DNA of 64,000 nucleotides from an uncultured Oscillospiraceae bacterium (GTDB lineage Bacteria; Bacillota; Clostridia; Oscillospirales; Oscillospiraceae): assembly GCA_910588105.1 (NCBI GenBank), contig CAJUQD010000011.1:1-64000 (forward strand). Direction: 5' to 3'. The notes below the pieces were generated by a model. The model had not been told where the DNA came from. It saw only the letters and a list, made by a program, of their open reading frames with translations, and made no database searches. Numbering within the stretch: position 1 is the stretch's first letter; each line of letters begins with the position of its first letter. Positions 7,823 through 15,631 of the stretch are shown piece by piece. The translations under genes were made by a program, and so were the position numbers.

Positions 7823-7855
7823 AGGGCCTCTGCCGGCGCAGGGGCCCTCTGTTTT
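7823..7855 (+). terminator. terminator of cdd
   Basis: The stem AGGGCCTCTGC / GCAGGGGCCCT (one mismatch) with a CGGC loop, followed by a GTTTTG tail. Confidence 0.65.
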
Positions 7856-7862
7856 GCCTGAA

Positions 7863-7925
7863 AAAAGCGCTGGTTCAATATGCCTGGGGCATCCTGCCGG
7901 TTTAATCAGCCCTTCCTTAAAGGAA
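7863..7925. repeat. short degenerate copy of repeat E2
   Basis: GCGCTGGTTCAATATGCCTG and TTTAATCAGCCCTTCCTTAA match the two ends of the E2 element nested at 9839-10006 (CGCTGATTAAATACGCCTG and TTTAATCAGTCCTTCCTTAA). The centre is lost. It lies in the gap between cdd and the convergent gene, and its right end touches that gene's 3' end. Confidence 0.5.
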
Positions 7926-8345
7926 CCGCTTCATTTCCTCAATGTTGGCCTGCTCGGTTTTGAGCAGCCTGTCCGCCAGGCGGCGGATGCCCTCGTCCCG
8001 CAAATCGCACTCCCGGATGGTGCGCAGGCTCTTGGTCACCCCCATGGTGGAGCCCTGGATCACCATCTCGGCGATGTTGGCCGGGGAGCGGTCCGCCATG
8101 GCTTTCACCGTGCTCATCACCTCGGAGGAGGCCTTGGTCACCGGGCCCAGCCCCTTGGGGGGCTCCCCCCGGGCGTGGAGCAGGGACCCGGCGGCGTTTT
8201 GCAGCTTTTCATACTCGGCCAGCTGGCTGTTCAGGGCGGACACCAGCTTTGGCTCCCCGGCGTATTTCAGCACCGACCGGATGCCCTCCTGTCCCATTTC
8301 GGCGGTCTGGTAGATGTGGTTGAGCAGTTGGTTTTCGCTGAGCAT
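7917..8345 (-). CDS. four-helix-bundle protein, DUF2383-like
   Basis: 142 residues, predicted almost wholly alpha-helical, with no signal peptide or TM segment. The pattern of long amphipathic helices (SENQLLNHIYQTAEMGQEG, LVSALNSQLAEYEKLQ, RRLADRLLKTEQANIEEM) resembles ferritin-like DUF2383/PA2169-type bundles, but the metal-ligand Glu/His set of ferritins is not obvious. The ATG at 8345 is selected by GAGG eight bases upstream; the ATG at 8351 is too close. The gene follows the antiporter on the same strand at a 99-bp gap. Its function is unknown; association with the cell envelope or stress response would be a guess. Confidence 0.6.
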   Translation of the reverse strand: MLSENQLLNHIYQTAEMGQEGIRSVLKYAGEPKLVSALNSQLAEYEKLQNAAGSLLHARGEPPKGLGPVTKASSEVMSTVKAMADRSPANIAEMVIQGSTMGVTKSLRTIRECDLRDEGIRRLADRLLKTEQANIEEMKRFL

Positions 8346-8444
8346 TGTCATCACCTCAGCGCTAGTATGCCCGAAACGCCGGGAGAAAACCCCGCCGCGC
8401 GGACAGCAAAGCCTTCCCACCGGGGGAAGGCTTTGGAAGGGCCT

Positions 8445-9734
8445 CTATTTGTCCAGCTGTACCGGGGCCTTGGGCTCGTTCTTTTTCCGGGCGCTGGTCC
8501 GTCCCGCCTCGTGGATCTCCCCGGCGGCCACCAGGGAGCGTTTGGTCAGCGCCGGGCCCACCAGCTCGTACACCAGCACGGAGAACAGCACCACGCTGCG
8601 CACCACCGCGCCGTCGGCCAGCTGCTGGGCGGTGAGGGCCATGCCCAGCGCCACCCCCGCCTGGGGCAGGAGGGTGACGCCCAGATGCTTTTTGATGCTG
8701 TCGCTGCACCCGGTGAGGGCGCAGCTCCCATAGGCCCCAAGGTACTTGCCCAGGGAGCGGAACACGATATATACCAGCCCGATGAGCAGCACCATGGGGT
8801 TGGACAAAATTTTCAAATTCAGTTCCGCGCCGCTCAACACAAAGAACAGCACAAACAGCGGGGCGGTCCAGCCGTCCACGCGGCTCATCAGCTCCTCGGA
8901 GAAGTCGCAGATGTTGCAGAAGATGGTGCCGGTCATCATGCACACCAGCAGCAGGCTGAAGCCGAAGTGGATGCCGCCCAGCTCGAACTCCACCATGGAC
9001 AGCCCCACGGTGAGCAGCACGAAGCCGATGGAGATGGACAGGCGCTTGCTGCGGGAGTGGAAAAACTTCTCCACCCAGAACAGCACCCCGCCCGCCACCG
9101 CCCCCAGGGCCAGGGACAGCACGATCTCGATCACCGGCTCCACCAGCACGGTGACCAGGCTGATGGAGCCGCTCTCCAGTGCCGTGGCCACCCCGAAGGA
9201 GGCGGAAAACAGCACCAGCCCCACCGCGTCGTCGATGGCTACCACCAGCAGCAGCAGCCGGGTGAGCGGGCCGTCCGCCTTGTACTGCCGCACCACCATC
9301 AGCGTGGCGGCGGGGGCGGTGGCGGCGGCGATGGCGCCCAGGGTAATGGCGGAGGAGATGGAGATCAGCTCCGGGTTGATGAAGTGCAGGGCCACCAGGG
9401 CCGCGTCCACCAAAGCGGTGGTGGCCACCGCCTGGAGAATGCCCACGGCAATGGCTTGCCTGCCCATGTGCTTGAGTTGCTCCAGCCGGAACTCATTGCC
9501 GATGGTGAAAGCGATAAAGCCAAGCGCCACCTGGGAGATAATATCCAGATGGGCCACCGCCTCGGAGCTGGTAAAGCCCAGGGAGGTGAGGTGCAGCGCC
9601 CCCAGGCAATAGGGGCCCAGCAGCAGCCCGGTCACCAGGTAGGCGGTGACGGCGGGGAGGTTGAGCAGCTTGGCCACACGGGACATCAGCAGCCCGCCCA
9701 CCAGGGAAAAGGACAGTTGGATCAGAATTTCCAT
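8445..9734 (-). CDS. cation:proton antiporter, CPA2/Kef-type membrane domain
   Basis: A 429-residue integral membrane protein with about 12-13 TM helices and no C-terminal RCK/TrkA-N domain, so it is a bare CPA2 exchanger. Family features are the N-terminal GGLLMSRVAKLLNLPAVTAY helix, GFIAFTIGNEF (the position of the F-x-G-x-E motif), APAATLMVV, and VVAIDDAVGLVLFS, whose Asp pair matches the transport site of Na+/H+ antiporters. The ATG at 9734 has a GAGG at eight bases; the upstream ATG at 9755 lacks one. It probably exchanges Na+ or K+ for H+ at the cytoplasmic membrane. A 326-bp repeat lies just upstream, between it and its promoter region. Confidence 0.85.
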   Translation of the reverse strand: MEILIQLSFSLVGGLLMSRVAKLLNLPAVTAYLVTGLLLGPYCLGALHLTSLGFTSSEAVAHLDIISQVALGFIAFTIGNEFRLEQLKHMGRQAIAVGILQAVATTALVDAALVALHFINPELISISSAITLGAIAAATAPAATLMVVRQYKADGPLTRLLLLVVAIDDAVGLVLFSASFGVATALESGSISLVTVLVEPVIEIVLSLALGAVAGGVLFWVEKFFHSRSKRLSISIGFVLLTVGLSMVEFELGGIHFGFSLLLVCMMTGTIFCNICDFSEELMSRVDGWTAPLFVLFFVLSGAELNLKILSNPMVLLIGLVYIVFRSLGKYLGAYGSCALTGCSDSIKKHLGVTLLPQAGVALGMALTAQQLADGAVVRSVVLFSVLVYELVGPALTKRSLVAAGEIHEAGRTSARKKNEPKAPVQLDK

Positions 9735-9778
9735 GAGAGACACCTCGGTTTTCATAGAGAAACGGGCCCACGTCTCTT

Positions 9779-10104
9779 AGAACCTGTATTCACAGCCTCA
9801 AACGCCGTCCGGGCGGGTCCTTACCCGCCACACTGCGTTTAAGGAAACGCTGATTAAATACGCCTGCGGCGCTTTGCAGATATTTTGCACCAGAATTTTG
9901 TTGCAATTTCTTGAAATAAACACAATTATTCCTGCGAAATTGCGCCGCATTCTGGCGCAAAATCTCTCGCAAATCGCTCTTGTCGATTTAATCAGTCCTT
10001 CCTTAATTTTCTTGAGATACACAAAGTATTCCAGCGGAAATTCGCCTTGACTGGTGGGGAAAGCCCTCGCCCACCCGACATCTTCGGCTGTGAATACAGG
10101 TTCT
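9779..10104. repeat. repeat E1, copy A (with nested E2)
   Basis: The ends are a perfect 19-bp inverted repeat: AGAACCTGTATTCACAGCC at 9779-9797 and its complement at 10086-10104. Read on the minus strand, the rest matches the copy at 19629-19789 along its length, except for a 168-bp insertion (9839-10006). There is no coding capacity. It has the size and structure of a MITE-like or large REP-like element. Confidence 0.85.
9839..10006. repeat. repeat E2 nested in E1 copy A
   Basis: The ends TTAAGGAAACGCTGATTAAAT and ATTTAATCAGTCCTTCCTTAA are imperfect inverted repeats. Comparison with E1 copy B places it within GAAAAT(C/T)AACGCAG, consistent with duplication of TAA or TTAA at the target. The inside holds further palindromes (TTTTGCGCCAGAATGCGGCGC). 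It is non-coding. Confidence 0.75.
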
Positions 10105-10321
10105 TTAGTCAGCGCGCTTTTTCAGCTGCACCGACTATCCCGACAGGCCCGCACATCTTTTGAGCGGTACAAATCATAGCACCTCACATGAAAAATCGCA
10201 AGGAACAAAACAACGAAAATCCGTCCTTTTCCCCGCCCGGTTTTGGAGGGGTATACCGAGCGCGGGGCGTTTGAAAGCCTGTATCTTAAGCGAATCTAAA
10301 TATTTTTCAAAGAAAACCGCC

Positions 10322-10350
10322 TTGTCCCTATTCTGCTGCTATGGTATAAT
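10322..10350 (+). promoter_or_regulatory. upstream promoter for uvrB
   Basis: TTGTCC (10322-10327), 17-bp spacer and perfect TATAAT (10345-10350), preceded by ATGG. It lies 138 bp from the uvrB start. Confidence 0.6.
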
Positions 10351-10399
10351 AATATGCTCAATTTTTAGGCCGCCATCGAAAATTTGTCCAACTACAGGG

Positions 10400-10428
10400 T
10401 TGACATATTAAAACCGATGTTCTATTAT
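10400..10428 (+). promoter_or_regulatory. proximal promoter for uvrB
   Basis: Perfect TTGACA (10400-10405), 17-bp spacer and TATTAT (10423-10428), about 60 bp upstream of the uvrB ATG. Confidence 0.75.
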
Positions 10429-10487
10429 AAAGCTGTTCATCATAAAAGGCCGCCCTATCATCACACAAGGTCACGGGGGGATCACTT

Positions 10488-12452
10488 ATGCCAAAATTTG
10501 AAGTCATATCCGAATATACCCCCAGCGGCGACCAGCCGGAGGCCATCGCCGCCCTGGCGTCCGGCATTGAAAACGGCCTGGACGAGCAGACCCTGCTGGG
10601 CGTCACCGGCTCAGGTAAGACCTACACCATGGCCAAGGTAATTGAGGCCGTCCAGCGGCCTGCCCTGGTGCTGGCCCACAACAAGACCTTGGCCGCCCAA
10701 CTGTGCGCCGAGTTCCGGGAATTTTTCCCTAACAACGCGGTGGAGTACTTTGTCTCCTACTACGACTACTACCAGCCGGAGGCCTACATCCCCCACACCG
10801 ACACCTTTATTGAAAAGGACTCCTCCGTCAACGAGGAGATCGACCGGCTCCGGCTGTCCGCCACCGCCTCCCTGCTGGAGCGGCGGGATGTGATCGTGGT
10901 GTCCTCCGTGTCCTGCATCTACGGCCTGGGCGAGCCGGAGGACTACGGCAAGATGATGGTGGCATTGCGGGTGGGGACGGTCATCAAAATTGAGGATCTT
11001 CTGAAAAAGCTAGTGGCCATCCGCTACGAGCGCAACGACATCGCCTTCGAGCGCAATATGTTCCGGGTGCGGGGAGACACGGTGGAGATCTGGCCCGCCT
11101 ACTGGAAGGACACCGCCATCCGGGTGGAGTTCTTCGGGGACGAGATCGACCGCCTGTCCGAAATCAACGTGGTGACGGGGACGCCCATCCGGCGGCTGAA
11201 CAACATCCCCATCTGGCCCGCCACCCACTACGTCACCCCCAAGGAGAAGATGGACGCCGCCATCCAGCACATATACAAGGAGATGGAGGAGCGGGTGGCC
11301 TTTTTCGAGAGCGAAAACAGGCTCATCGAGGCCCAGCGCATCAAGCAGCGCACCATGTACGACATTGAGATGATGCAGGAGCTGGGCTACTGCTCCGGCA
11401 TCGAAAATTACTCCCGGGTGATCGAGGGCCGTCCAGTGGGGTCGCCTCCCCATACCCTGCTGGACTATTTCCCAAAAGACTTTGTGCTCTTCATCGACGA
11501 GAGCCACGCCACCCTCCCCCAGGTGCGGGCCATGTTCAACGGCGACCGGGCCCGGAAAACCACCCTGGTGGAGTACGGCTTCCGCCTGCCCTGCGCCTTC
11601 GATAACCGCCCGCTGAAGTTCGACGAGTTTGAAAAACGGCTCAACCAGGTGGTGTATGTCTCCGCCACCCCCGGCGAGTACGAGCGGACCCGCTCGGGCC
11701 AGATTGTGGAGCAGGTCATCCGGCCCACGGGGCTCCTGGACCCCCGGGTGGAGGTCCGCCCGGTGGACGGGCAGATCGACGACCTCATCGGGGAGATCAC
11801 CGAGAGAACCGCCCGGGACGAACGGGTGCTGGTCACCACCCTCACCAAGAAAATGGCGGAGAGCCTCACCGACTACCTCAAGGGCGCGGGCATCCGGGTG
11901 CGGTATATGCACCACGACATCGACACAATCGAGCGCATGGAGATCATCCGGGACCTGCGGCTGGGCGAGTTCGACGTGCTGGTGGGCATTAACCTGCTCC
12001 GAGAGGGGCTGGACCTGCCGGAGGTATCCCTGGTGGCTATCCTGGACGCGGACAAGGAGGGCTTCCTGCGCTCGGAGACCTCGCTGATCCAGACCATCGG
12101 CCGGGCGGCGCGCAATGCCGACGGCGAGGTGATTTTGTACGCCGACACTGTCACCCCATCCATGCGCCGGGCCATAGATGAAACCCAGCGCCGCCGGGAA
12201 AAGCAGCACGCCTTCAACCAGGCCCACGGCATCGTGCCCAAGACGGTGAAGAAGGCGGTGCGGGAGCTGATGGCCCTGTCCGCCGAGGACAAGCCGGACT
12301 ACAACGACAAGAACCTGTCCCAGATGACCAAGCTCCAGCGCATGGAGGCCATCGCCAAGCTGGAGAAGGAGATGAAGGAGGCGGCCAAGATGCTGGAGTT
12401 CGAGGTTGCTGCGGCCCTGCGGGATCAGATTATCAAGCTACGGGGAGAGTGA
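10488..12452 (+). CDS. uvrB: excinuclease ABC subunit UvrB
   Basis: A 654-residue damage-verification helicase of nucleotide excision repair. It is loaded by UvrA, opens the lesion with its beta-hairpin, and recruits UvrC. Visible features are Walker A GVTGSGKT (about residue 38), the hairpin region EYFVSYYDYYQPEAY, the DESH box (about 338), helicase motif VI QTIGRAARN, and the C-terminal UVR domain (LEKEMKEAAKMLEFEVAAALRD) that binds UvrC. The length is normal and the ATG has GGGGG upstream. Unusually for Firmicutes, uvrA is not adjacent but lies 3.2 kb downstream on the same strand. Confidence 0.97.
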   Translation: MPKFEVISEYTPSGDQPEAIAALASGIENGLDEQTLLGVTGSGKTYTMAKVIEAVQRPALVLAHNKTLAAQLCAEFREFFPNNAVEYFVSYYDYYQPEAYIPHTDTFIEKDSSVNEEIDRLRLSATASLLERRDVIVVSSVSCIYGLGEPEDYGKMMVALRVGTVIKIEDLLKKLVAIRYERNDIAFERNMFRVRGDTVEIWPAYWKDTAIRVEFFGDEIDRLSEINVVTGTPIRRLNNIPIWPATHYVTPKEKMDAAIQHIYKEMEERVAFFESENRLIEAQRIKQRTMYDIEMMQELGYCSGIENYSRVIEGRPVGSPPHTLLDYFPKDFVLFIDESHATLPQVRAMFNGDRARKTTLVEYGFRLPCAFDNRPLKFDEFEKRLNQVVYVSATPGEYERTRSGQIVEQVIRPTGLLDPRVEVRPVDGQIDDLIGEITERTARDERVLVTTLTKKMAESLTDYLKGAGIRVRYMHHDIDTIERMEIIRDLRLGEFDVLVGINLLREGLDLPEVSLVAILDADKEGFLRSETSLIQTIGRAARNADGEVILYADTVTPSMRRAIDETQRRREKQHAFNQAHGIVPKTVKKAVRELMALSAEDKPDYNDKNLSQMTKLQRMEAIAKLEKEMKEAAKMLEFEVAAALRDQIIKLRGE

Positions 12453-12458
12453 AAGTAA

Positions 12459-12848
12459 ATGCTGGACGAATTTTTGGCCCGGTTCTATCAGACCATCTCC
12501 TTCGGGCCGGGTGAGCCCTTTCCTGCCGGGGATTTTCGGGCGCTGTTCCGCCCGGACGCCCTGCTGCTGGAACGGGCGGAATCCGGGTACATCTCGAAAA
12601 CGGTGGAGGAGCACATCCTGGAATTTGAGACGGCCGTACAGGACTATCCCCAGCTGTTCATAAAAGGCTTTGCCGAGCGGCAGACCTCTTTGGAATGGAC
12701 GCAACAGAATGGCGTGTACCTTGTCCACAGCGGGTATGAGAAGCACTATGTGCGCGGAGGTGAACCGATGACAGAGCGCGGGGTGAACCATTTTACCATT
12801 CTCATAGACAGAGGAATACCGCACATTGCCTGCGCGGTTTGGGAGTGA
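12459..12848 (+). CDS. NTF2/SnoaL-like hypothetical protein
   Basis: 129 residues starting 7 bp after uvrB and probably co-transcribed with it. An N-terminal helix (LDEFLARFYQTISFG) is followed by alpha+beta sequence ending in strands (NGVYLVHSGYEKHYV, NHFTILIDRGIPHIACAVW). This layout resembles an NTF2-like cone fold. No catalytic residues can be assigned. There is no signal peptide or TM helix, so it is cytoplasmic. Start: ATG after GGGGAGAGTG. Confidence 0.55.
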   Translation: MLDEFLARFYQTISFGPGEPFPAGDFRALFRPDALLLERAESGYISKTVEEHILEFETAVQDYPQLFIKGFAERQTSLEWTQQNGVYLVHSGYEKHYVRGGEPMTERGVNHFTILIDRGIPHIACAVWE

Positions 12849-12852
12849 AACC

Positions 12853-13344
12853 ATGTCCAAACAAAAAGAGGAAAAAACCAACGTCATGCGGGTGCTGGAC
12901 CAGAAAAAGATCCCCTACATCCCCCGCGCCTACCCGGTGGGGGACGCCGCCCCCGACGGCGCGGCGGTGGCCCGGCTGCTGGGCCAGGAGCCGGCGTCGG
13001 TGTTCAAAACCCTGGTGGCAAAGGGGGCGTCGGGCGGCTATTACGTCTTTGATATCCCGGTGGAGGCCACCCTGGATTTGAAAAAGGCCGCAAAGGCGGC
13101 GGGGGAAAAGTCCGTGTCCATGCTGCCGTCCAAGCAGCTGCTGCCCCTGACGGGCTACGTCCACGGGGGCTGCTCCCCGGTGGGGATGAAAAAGCGCTTC
13201 CCCACCCTGTTCCATGAGAGCTGCCTGGAGCTGGAGACCATGTGCGTGTCCGCCGGGAAGGTGGGCTTCCAGGTGGAGCTGAACCCGGCGGCGTTGATCG
13301 CCCTGGTGGGCGCAGCCACGGCGGATCTGATTGCGGAGGGATGA
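12853..13344 (+). CDS. ybaK: YbaK/EbsC-family Cys-tRNA(Pro) deacylase
   Basis: 163 residues of the YbaK/ProX trans-editing family, which hydrolyses Cys-tRNA(Pro) mischarged by prolyl-tRNA synthetase. Family features include the N-terminal NVMRVLDQKKIPY, the invariant lysine in SVFKTLVAKG, a YYVFDIPV strand, and the GCSPVGMKK loop near the C-terminus. The ATG at 12853 follows GGGAG and lies 5 bp after the preceding stop. It is part of a compact run of small genes between uvrB and uvrA. The tRNA specificity is taken from the family, not tested here. Confidence 0.85.
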   Translation: MSKQKEEKTNVMRVLDQKKIPYIPRAYPVGDAAPDGAAVARLLGQEPASVFKTLVAKGASGGYYVFDIPVEATLDLKKAAKAAGEKSVSMLPSKQLLPLTGYVHGGCSPVGMKKRFPTLFHESCLELETMCVSAGKVGFQVELNPAALIALVGAATADLIAEG

Positions 13345-13347
13345 GAG

Positions 13348-14280
13348 ATGACGGAGCAGTCTAAAAAAGTCCTGGACGGGATGCAGGTGCGCAAATCCAA
13401 AAAGCAGAAGGCGTCCTTCCGCGCATGGCTGTGCGGGGAGCTGGAGGCGGCGGGGTACGCGCCCCGTGTGGAGAAGGGCTTTGCCGCCCGGAATGTCGTC
13501 GTGGGCAACCCGGACAAAGCGCAGGTGCTGCTCACCGCCCACTACGACACCCAGGCCGTGCTGCCCGTCCCCAATCTCATCACGCCCCGCAACCTGTTTT
13601 TCTTTGTACTCTACCAGGCGCTCATCGTGCTGCCGCTGTTTCTCGTGGTGGCGGCAGCGGAGGGGCTCATCTTTGCATTCGTTCCGAAATCTGCGGCGTG
13701 GTGGCTGGCGCCACTGTCCTGCATAGCCATCTGCGCGTTTTTCATGTGGTGGGTCATCGACGGCAAGGCCAACAGGCATACCGCCAACGACAACACCAGC
13801 GGCGTGCTCACCCTCATCGAAACCGCCCTGGCCCTCCCCCCCGAGCAGCGGGGGCGGGTGTGCTTCGTCTTCTTCGACAACGAGGAAAAGGGGATGTTCG
13901 GCTCCGCCGCCTTTGCCAAGCGGCACAAAAGCGTAAAGAAAAACACCCCTGTGCTCAACTTCGACTGCGTGGGGGACGGGGACTCCATCCAGTTCTTCCC
14001 CCGGCGCAGGCTGAAAAAGGACGGGGACGCCATGGCGCGTATGGAGGCCGCCTTCCTCCCCAGCCTCGGCAAGGACGTGCAGATGGTGCGGGGCTTCGGC
14101 TTCTACCCCTCGGACAACGCCAATTTCAAGAAGGGCGCGGGGGTGTGCGCGCTGAAGCGCAAGCCCGTCGTCGGCTATTACATGGACCGCATCCACACCA
14201 GCCGGGACACCGTGCTGGACGAGGCGAACATCGCCCTGCTGCGGGACGGGGCCCTGCGGCACATCGCCGCCCTGGATTGA
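13348..14280 (+). CDS. M28-family metallopeptidase with membrane insert
   Basis: 310 residues with the two-zinc aminopeptidase core of family M28. The metal and catalytic motifs appear in order: TAHYDTQA (about 65), NDNTSGV (about 150), DNEEKGMFGS (about 178), FDCVGDGD (about 207), and a late His in MDRIHTSRD (about 279). Between the first two motifs a segment of about 60 residues is strongly hydrophobic (NLFFFVLYQALIVLPLFLVV, then two more helices). The active site would therefore be tied to the membrane. The start lies 3 bp after ybaK. The substrate is unknown; an intramembrane-tethered peptidase on the cytoplasmic face is my inference. Confidence 0.8.
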   Translation: MTEQSKKVLDGMQVRKSKKQKASFRAWLCGELEAAGYAPRVEKGFAARNVVVGNPDKAQVLLTAHYDTQAVLPVPNLITPRNLFFFVLYQALIVLPLFLVVAAAEGLIFAFVPKSAAWWLAPLSCIAICAFFMWWVIDGKANRHTANDNTSGVLTLIETALALPPEQRGRVCFVFFDNEEKGMFGSAAFAKRHKSVKKNTPVLNFDCVGDGDSIQFFPRRRLKKDGDAMARMEAAFLPSLGKDVQMVRGFGFYPSDNANFKKGAGVCALKRKPVVGYYMDRIHTSRDTVLDEANIALLRDGALRHIAALD

Positions 14281-14281
14281 C

Positions 14282-15058
14282 ATGGCCAGCTGGAATCCCT
14301 GGCACGGGTGCCATAAGACCTCCCCCGGCTGCGCCAACTGCTATGTCTACCGGGGGGACGCCCGCCGGGGGCTGGACGCCTCCCAGGTGCACCGCACCAA
14401 GTCCTACGACCTGCCCCTACGCCAAAAGCGGGACGGGAGCTGGACGATCCCGCCCGGCGACATGGTGTGGACCTGCTTTTCATCGGACTTTCTGCTGGAG
14501 GACGCGGACGAATGGCGGCCCTGGGCCTGGGCTATGATGAAGGTGCGCTCCGACCTTGATTTCTTTTTCATCACCAAGCGCATCCACCGCCTGGCGGACC
14601 ATCTGCCCCCGGACTGGGGGGAGGGCTATGGCAACGTGGCCGTCTGCTCCACGGCGGAGGACCAGGAACGGGCCGATTTCCGGCTGCCCATCCTGAAGGC
14701 CGCCCCCATCCGGCACAAGTCCATTACCTGCGAGCCGCTGCTGGGCCCCATCGACCTGACCCCCTGGCTGGGGGAGGACATCACCCAGGTGGTGGCGGGG
14801 GGCGAATCCGGGCCGGGCGCACGGATATGCCGGTACGAGTGGATTCTGGACCTGCGCCGCCAGTGCGTGGCGGCGCAGGTGCCCTTCCTGTTCAAGCAGA
14901 CCGGGGCCAGGCTCATCAAGGACGGGAAGCTCTACCAGATTCCCCGCAGGCTCCAGCACATCCAGGCCCGGAGGGCCGGCATCAACTACCGCTGCCGGAC
15001 CTTCCGCCCCAAGCATGACGGGCGGGAGTGGTCGGTATCACACGGAGAAGTATTTTAA
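14282..15058 (+). CDS. DUF5131 family protein (phage Gp37/Gp68-like)
   Basis: 258 residues of the DUF5131/Gp37-Gp68 family, first known from phages and widespread in bacteria. The N-terminus has a cysteine cluster (WHGCHKTSPGCANCYVYR) that resembles a radical-SAM-like or Fe-S site. TCFSSDFLLED, FFFITKRIHR, CEPLLGPIDL and GGESGPGARIC are the usual conserved blocks. No biochemical function is established for the family. The ATG lies two bases after the M28 stop. The stop codon TAA contains the first base of the degenerate repeat at 15058. Its position next to repair genes invites, but does not show, a DNA-related role. Confidence 0.85.
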   Translation: MASWNPWHGCHKTSPGCANCYVYRGDARRGLDASQVHRTKSYDLPLRQKRDGSWTIPPGDMVWTCFSSDFLLEDADEWRPWAWAMMKVRSDLDFFFITKRIHRLADHLPPDWGEGYGNVAVCSTAEDQERADFRLPILKAAPIRHKSITCEPLLGPIDLTPWLGEDITQVVAGGESGPGARICRYEWILDLRRQCVAAQVPFLFKQTGARLIKDGKLYQIPRRLQHIQARRAGINYRCRTFRPKHDGREWSVSHGEVF

Positions 15059-15111
15059 GAACCTGTATCCACAGGCGGGGCCGGAGGATCAAGGCTGCAA
15101 ATACGGATTGT
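15058..15111. repeat. repeat E1, copy C (54-bp degenerate remnant)
   Basis: The left end AGAACCTGTATCCACAGGC and right end GGCTGCAAATACGGATTGT correspond to the E1 terminal repeats with several changes. The body is almost absent. As at copy B, the right end runs straight into a TAAGGAGG ribosome-binding site for the next gene. Confidence 0.55.
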
Positions 15112-15126
15112 AAGGAGGAAAACGGC

Positions 15127-15510
15127 ATGAAATATGAATGGCTGGACGAATATCTGCTGGAAAAGCCCGGCACGGAGAAGGATTTCAAGCTGGAGTGGGG
15201 CTGGCACCGCTACATGGTGCGGGGCAAGCTGTTCGCCGCCGTGTGCTCCCCCAAGGGGATGAAGGACGAGCGGTATAACGACCACGACCTGGTGAACCTC
15301 AAATGCGACCCCCGGCTGGCCGAGGCGTTCCGGGAGCAGTACCCGGAGATTCTCCCCGGCTTCTACTGCGACAAAAAGCTGTGGGTGGCCGCGCTGCTGG
15401 ACGGGGAGCTGCCCGACATCGTGCTCAAGGATCTGTGCGACATGTCCTACCAGCTGGTGGTGTCCAAGCTGCCCAAATATGTCCAAAAAGAACTGGCCGG
15501 TGGCGGCTGA
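15127..15510 (+). CDS. MmcQ/YjbR family DNA-binding protein
   Basis: A 127-residue protein of the MmcQ/YjbR (CyaY-like fold) family. Characteristic parts are the N-terminal FKLEWGWHRYMVRGKLFAAV, LVNLKCDPRLAEAFREQYP, the KKLWVAALLDG strand, and DMSYQLVVSKLPK at the end. Members bind double-stranded DNA in vitro, and some are linked to damage responses; a precise role is unsettled. The ATG at 15127 follows AAGGAGG. It sits between uvrB and uvrA, just after DUF5131. Confidence 0.85.
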   Translation: MKYEWLDEYLLEKPGTEKDFKLEWGWHRYMVRGKLFAAVCSPKGMKDERYNDHDLVNLKCDPRLAEAFREQYPEILPGFYCDKKLWVAALLDGELPDIVLKDLCDMSYQLVVSKLPKYVQKELAGGG

Positions 15511-15560
15511 GCCTCGCGCAGTTTGTGGGATATTCCCGAATAATCCATCAAAAATGGGAC

Positions 15561-15589
15561 TTGACATTAAAAATTCGTTTCATTATCCT
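15561..15589 (+). promoter_or_regulatory. promoter of uvrA
   Basis: Perfect TTGACA (15561-15566), 17-bp spacer and TATCCT (15584-15589), 43 bp upstream of the uvrA ATG. It shows that uvrA can be expressed independently of the uvrB unit. Confidence 0.7.
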
Positions 15590-15631
15590 TATATCCGGGC
15601 CCAAATTTAAAGAAAACTGAGGAGAACACCC

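Larger units (their letters stand above)
10105..10487. other. intergenic region upstream of uvrB
   Basis: A 383-bp, relatively AT-rich region without a gene. It holds two promoters facing uvrB (listed separately). I looked for a LexA box of the GAAC-N4-GTTC type and did not find a good one. Confidence 0.6.

Noticed and set aside
7854..9842. Long plus-strand open frame over the antiporter and helical-bundle genes
   Set aside because: It is antisense to two well-supported genes and made of His/Gln/Gly-rich nonsense.
10105..10487. Search for a LexA/SOS box before uvrB
   Set aside because: No GAAC-N4-GTTC-like dyad found; the two promoters stand without an SOS operator.
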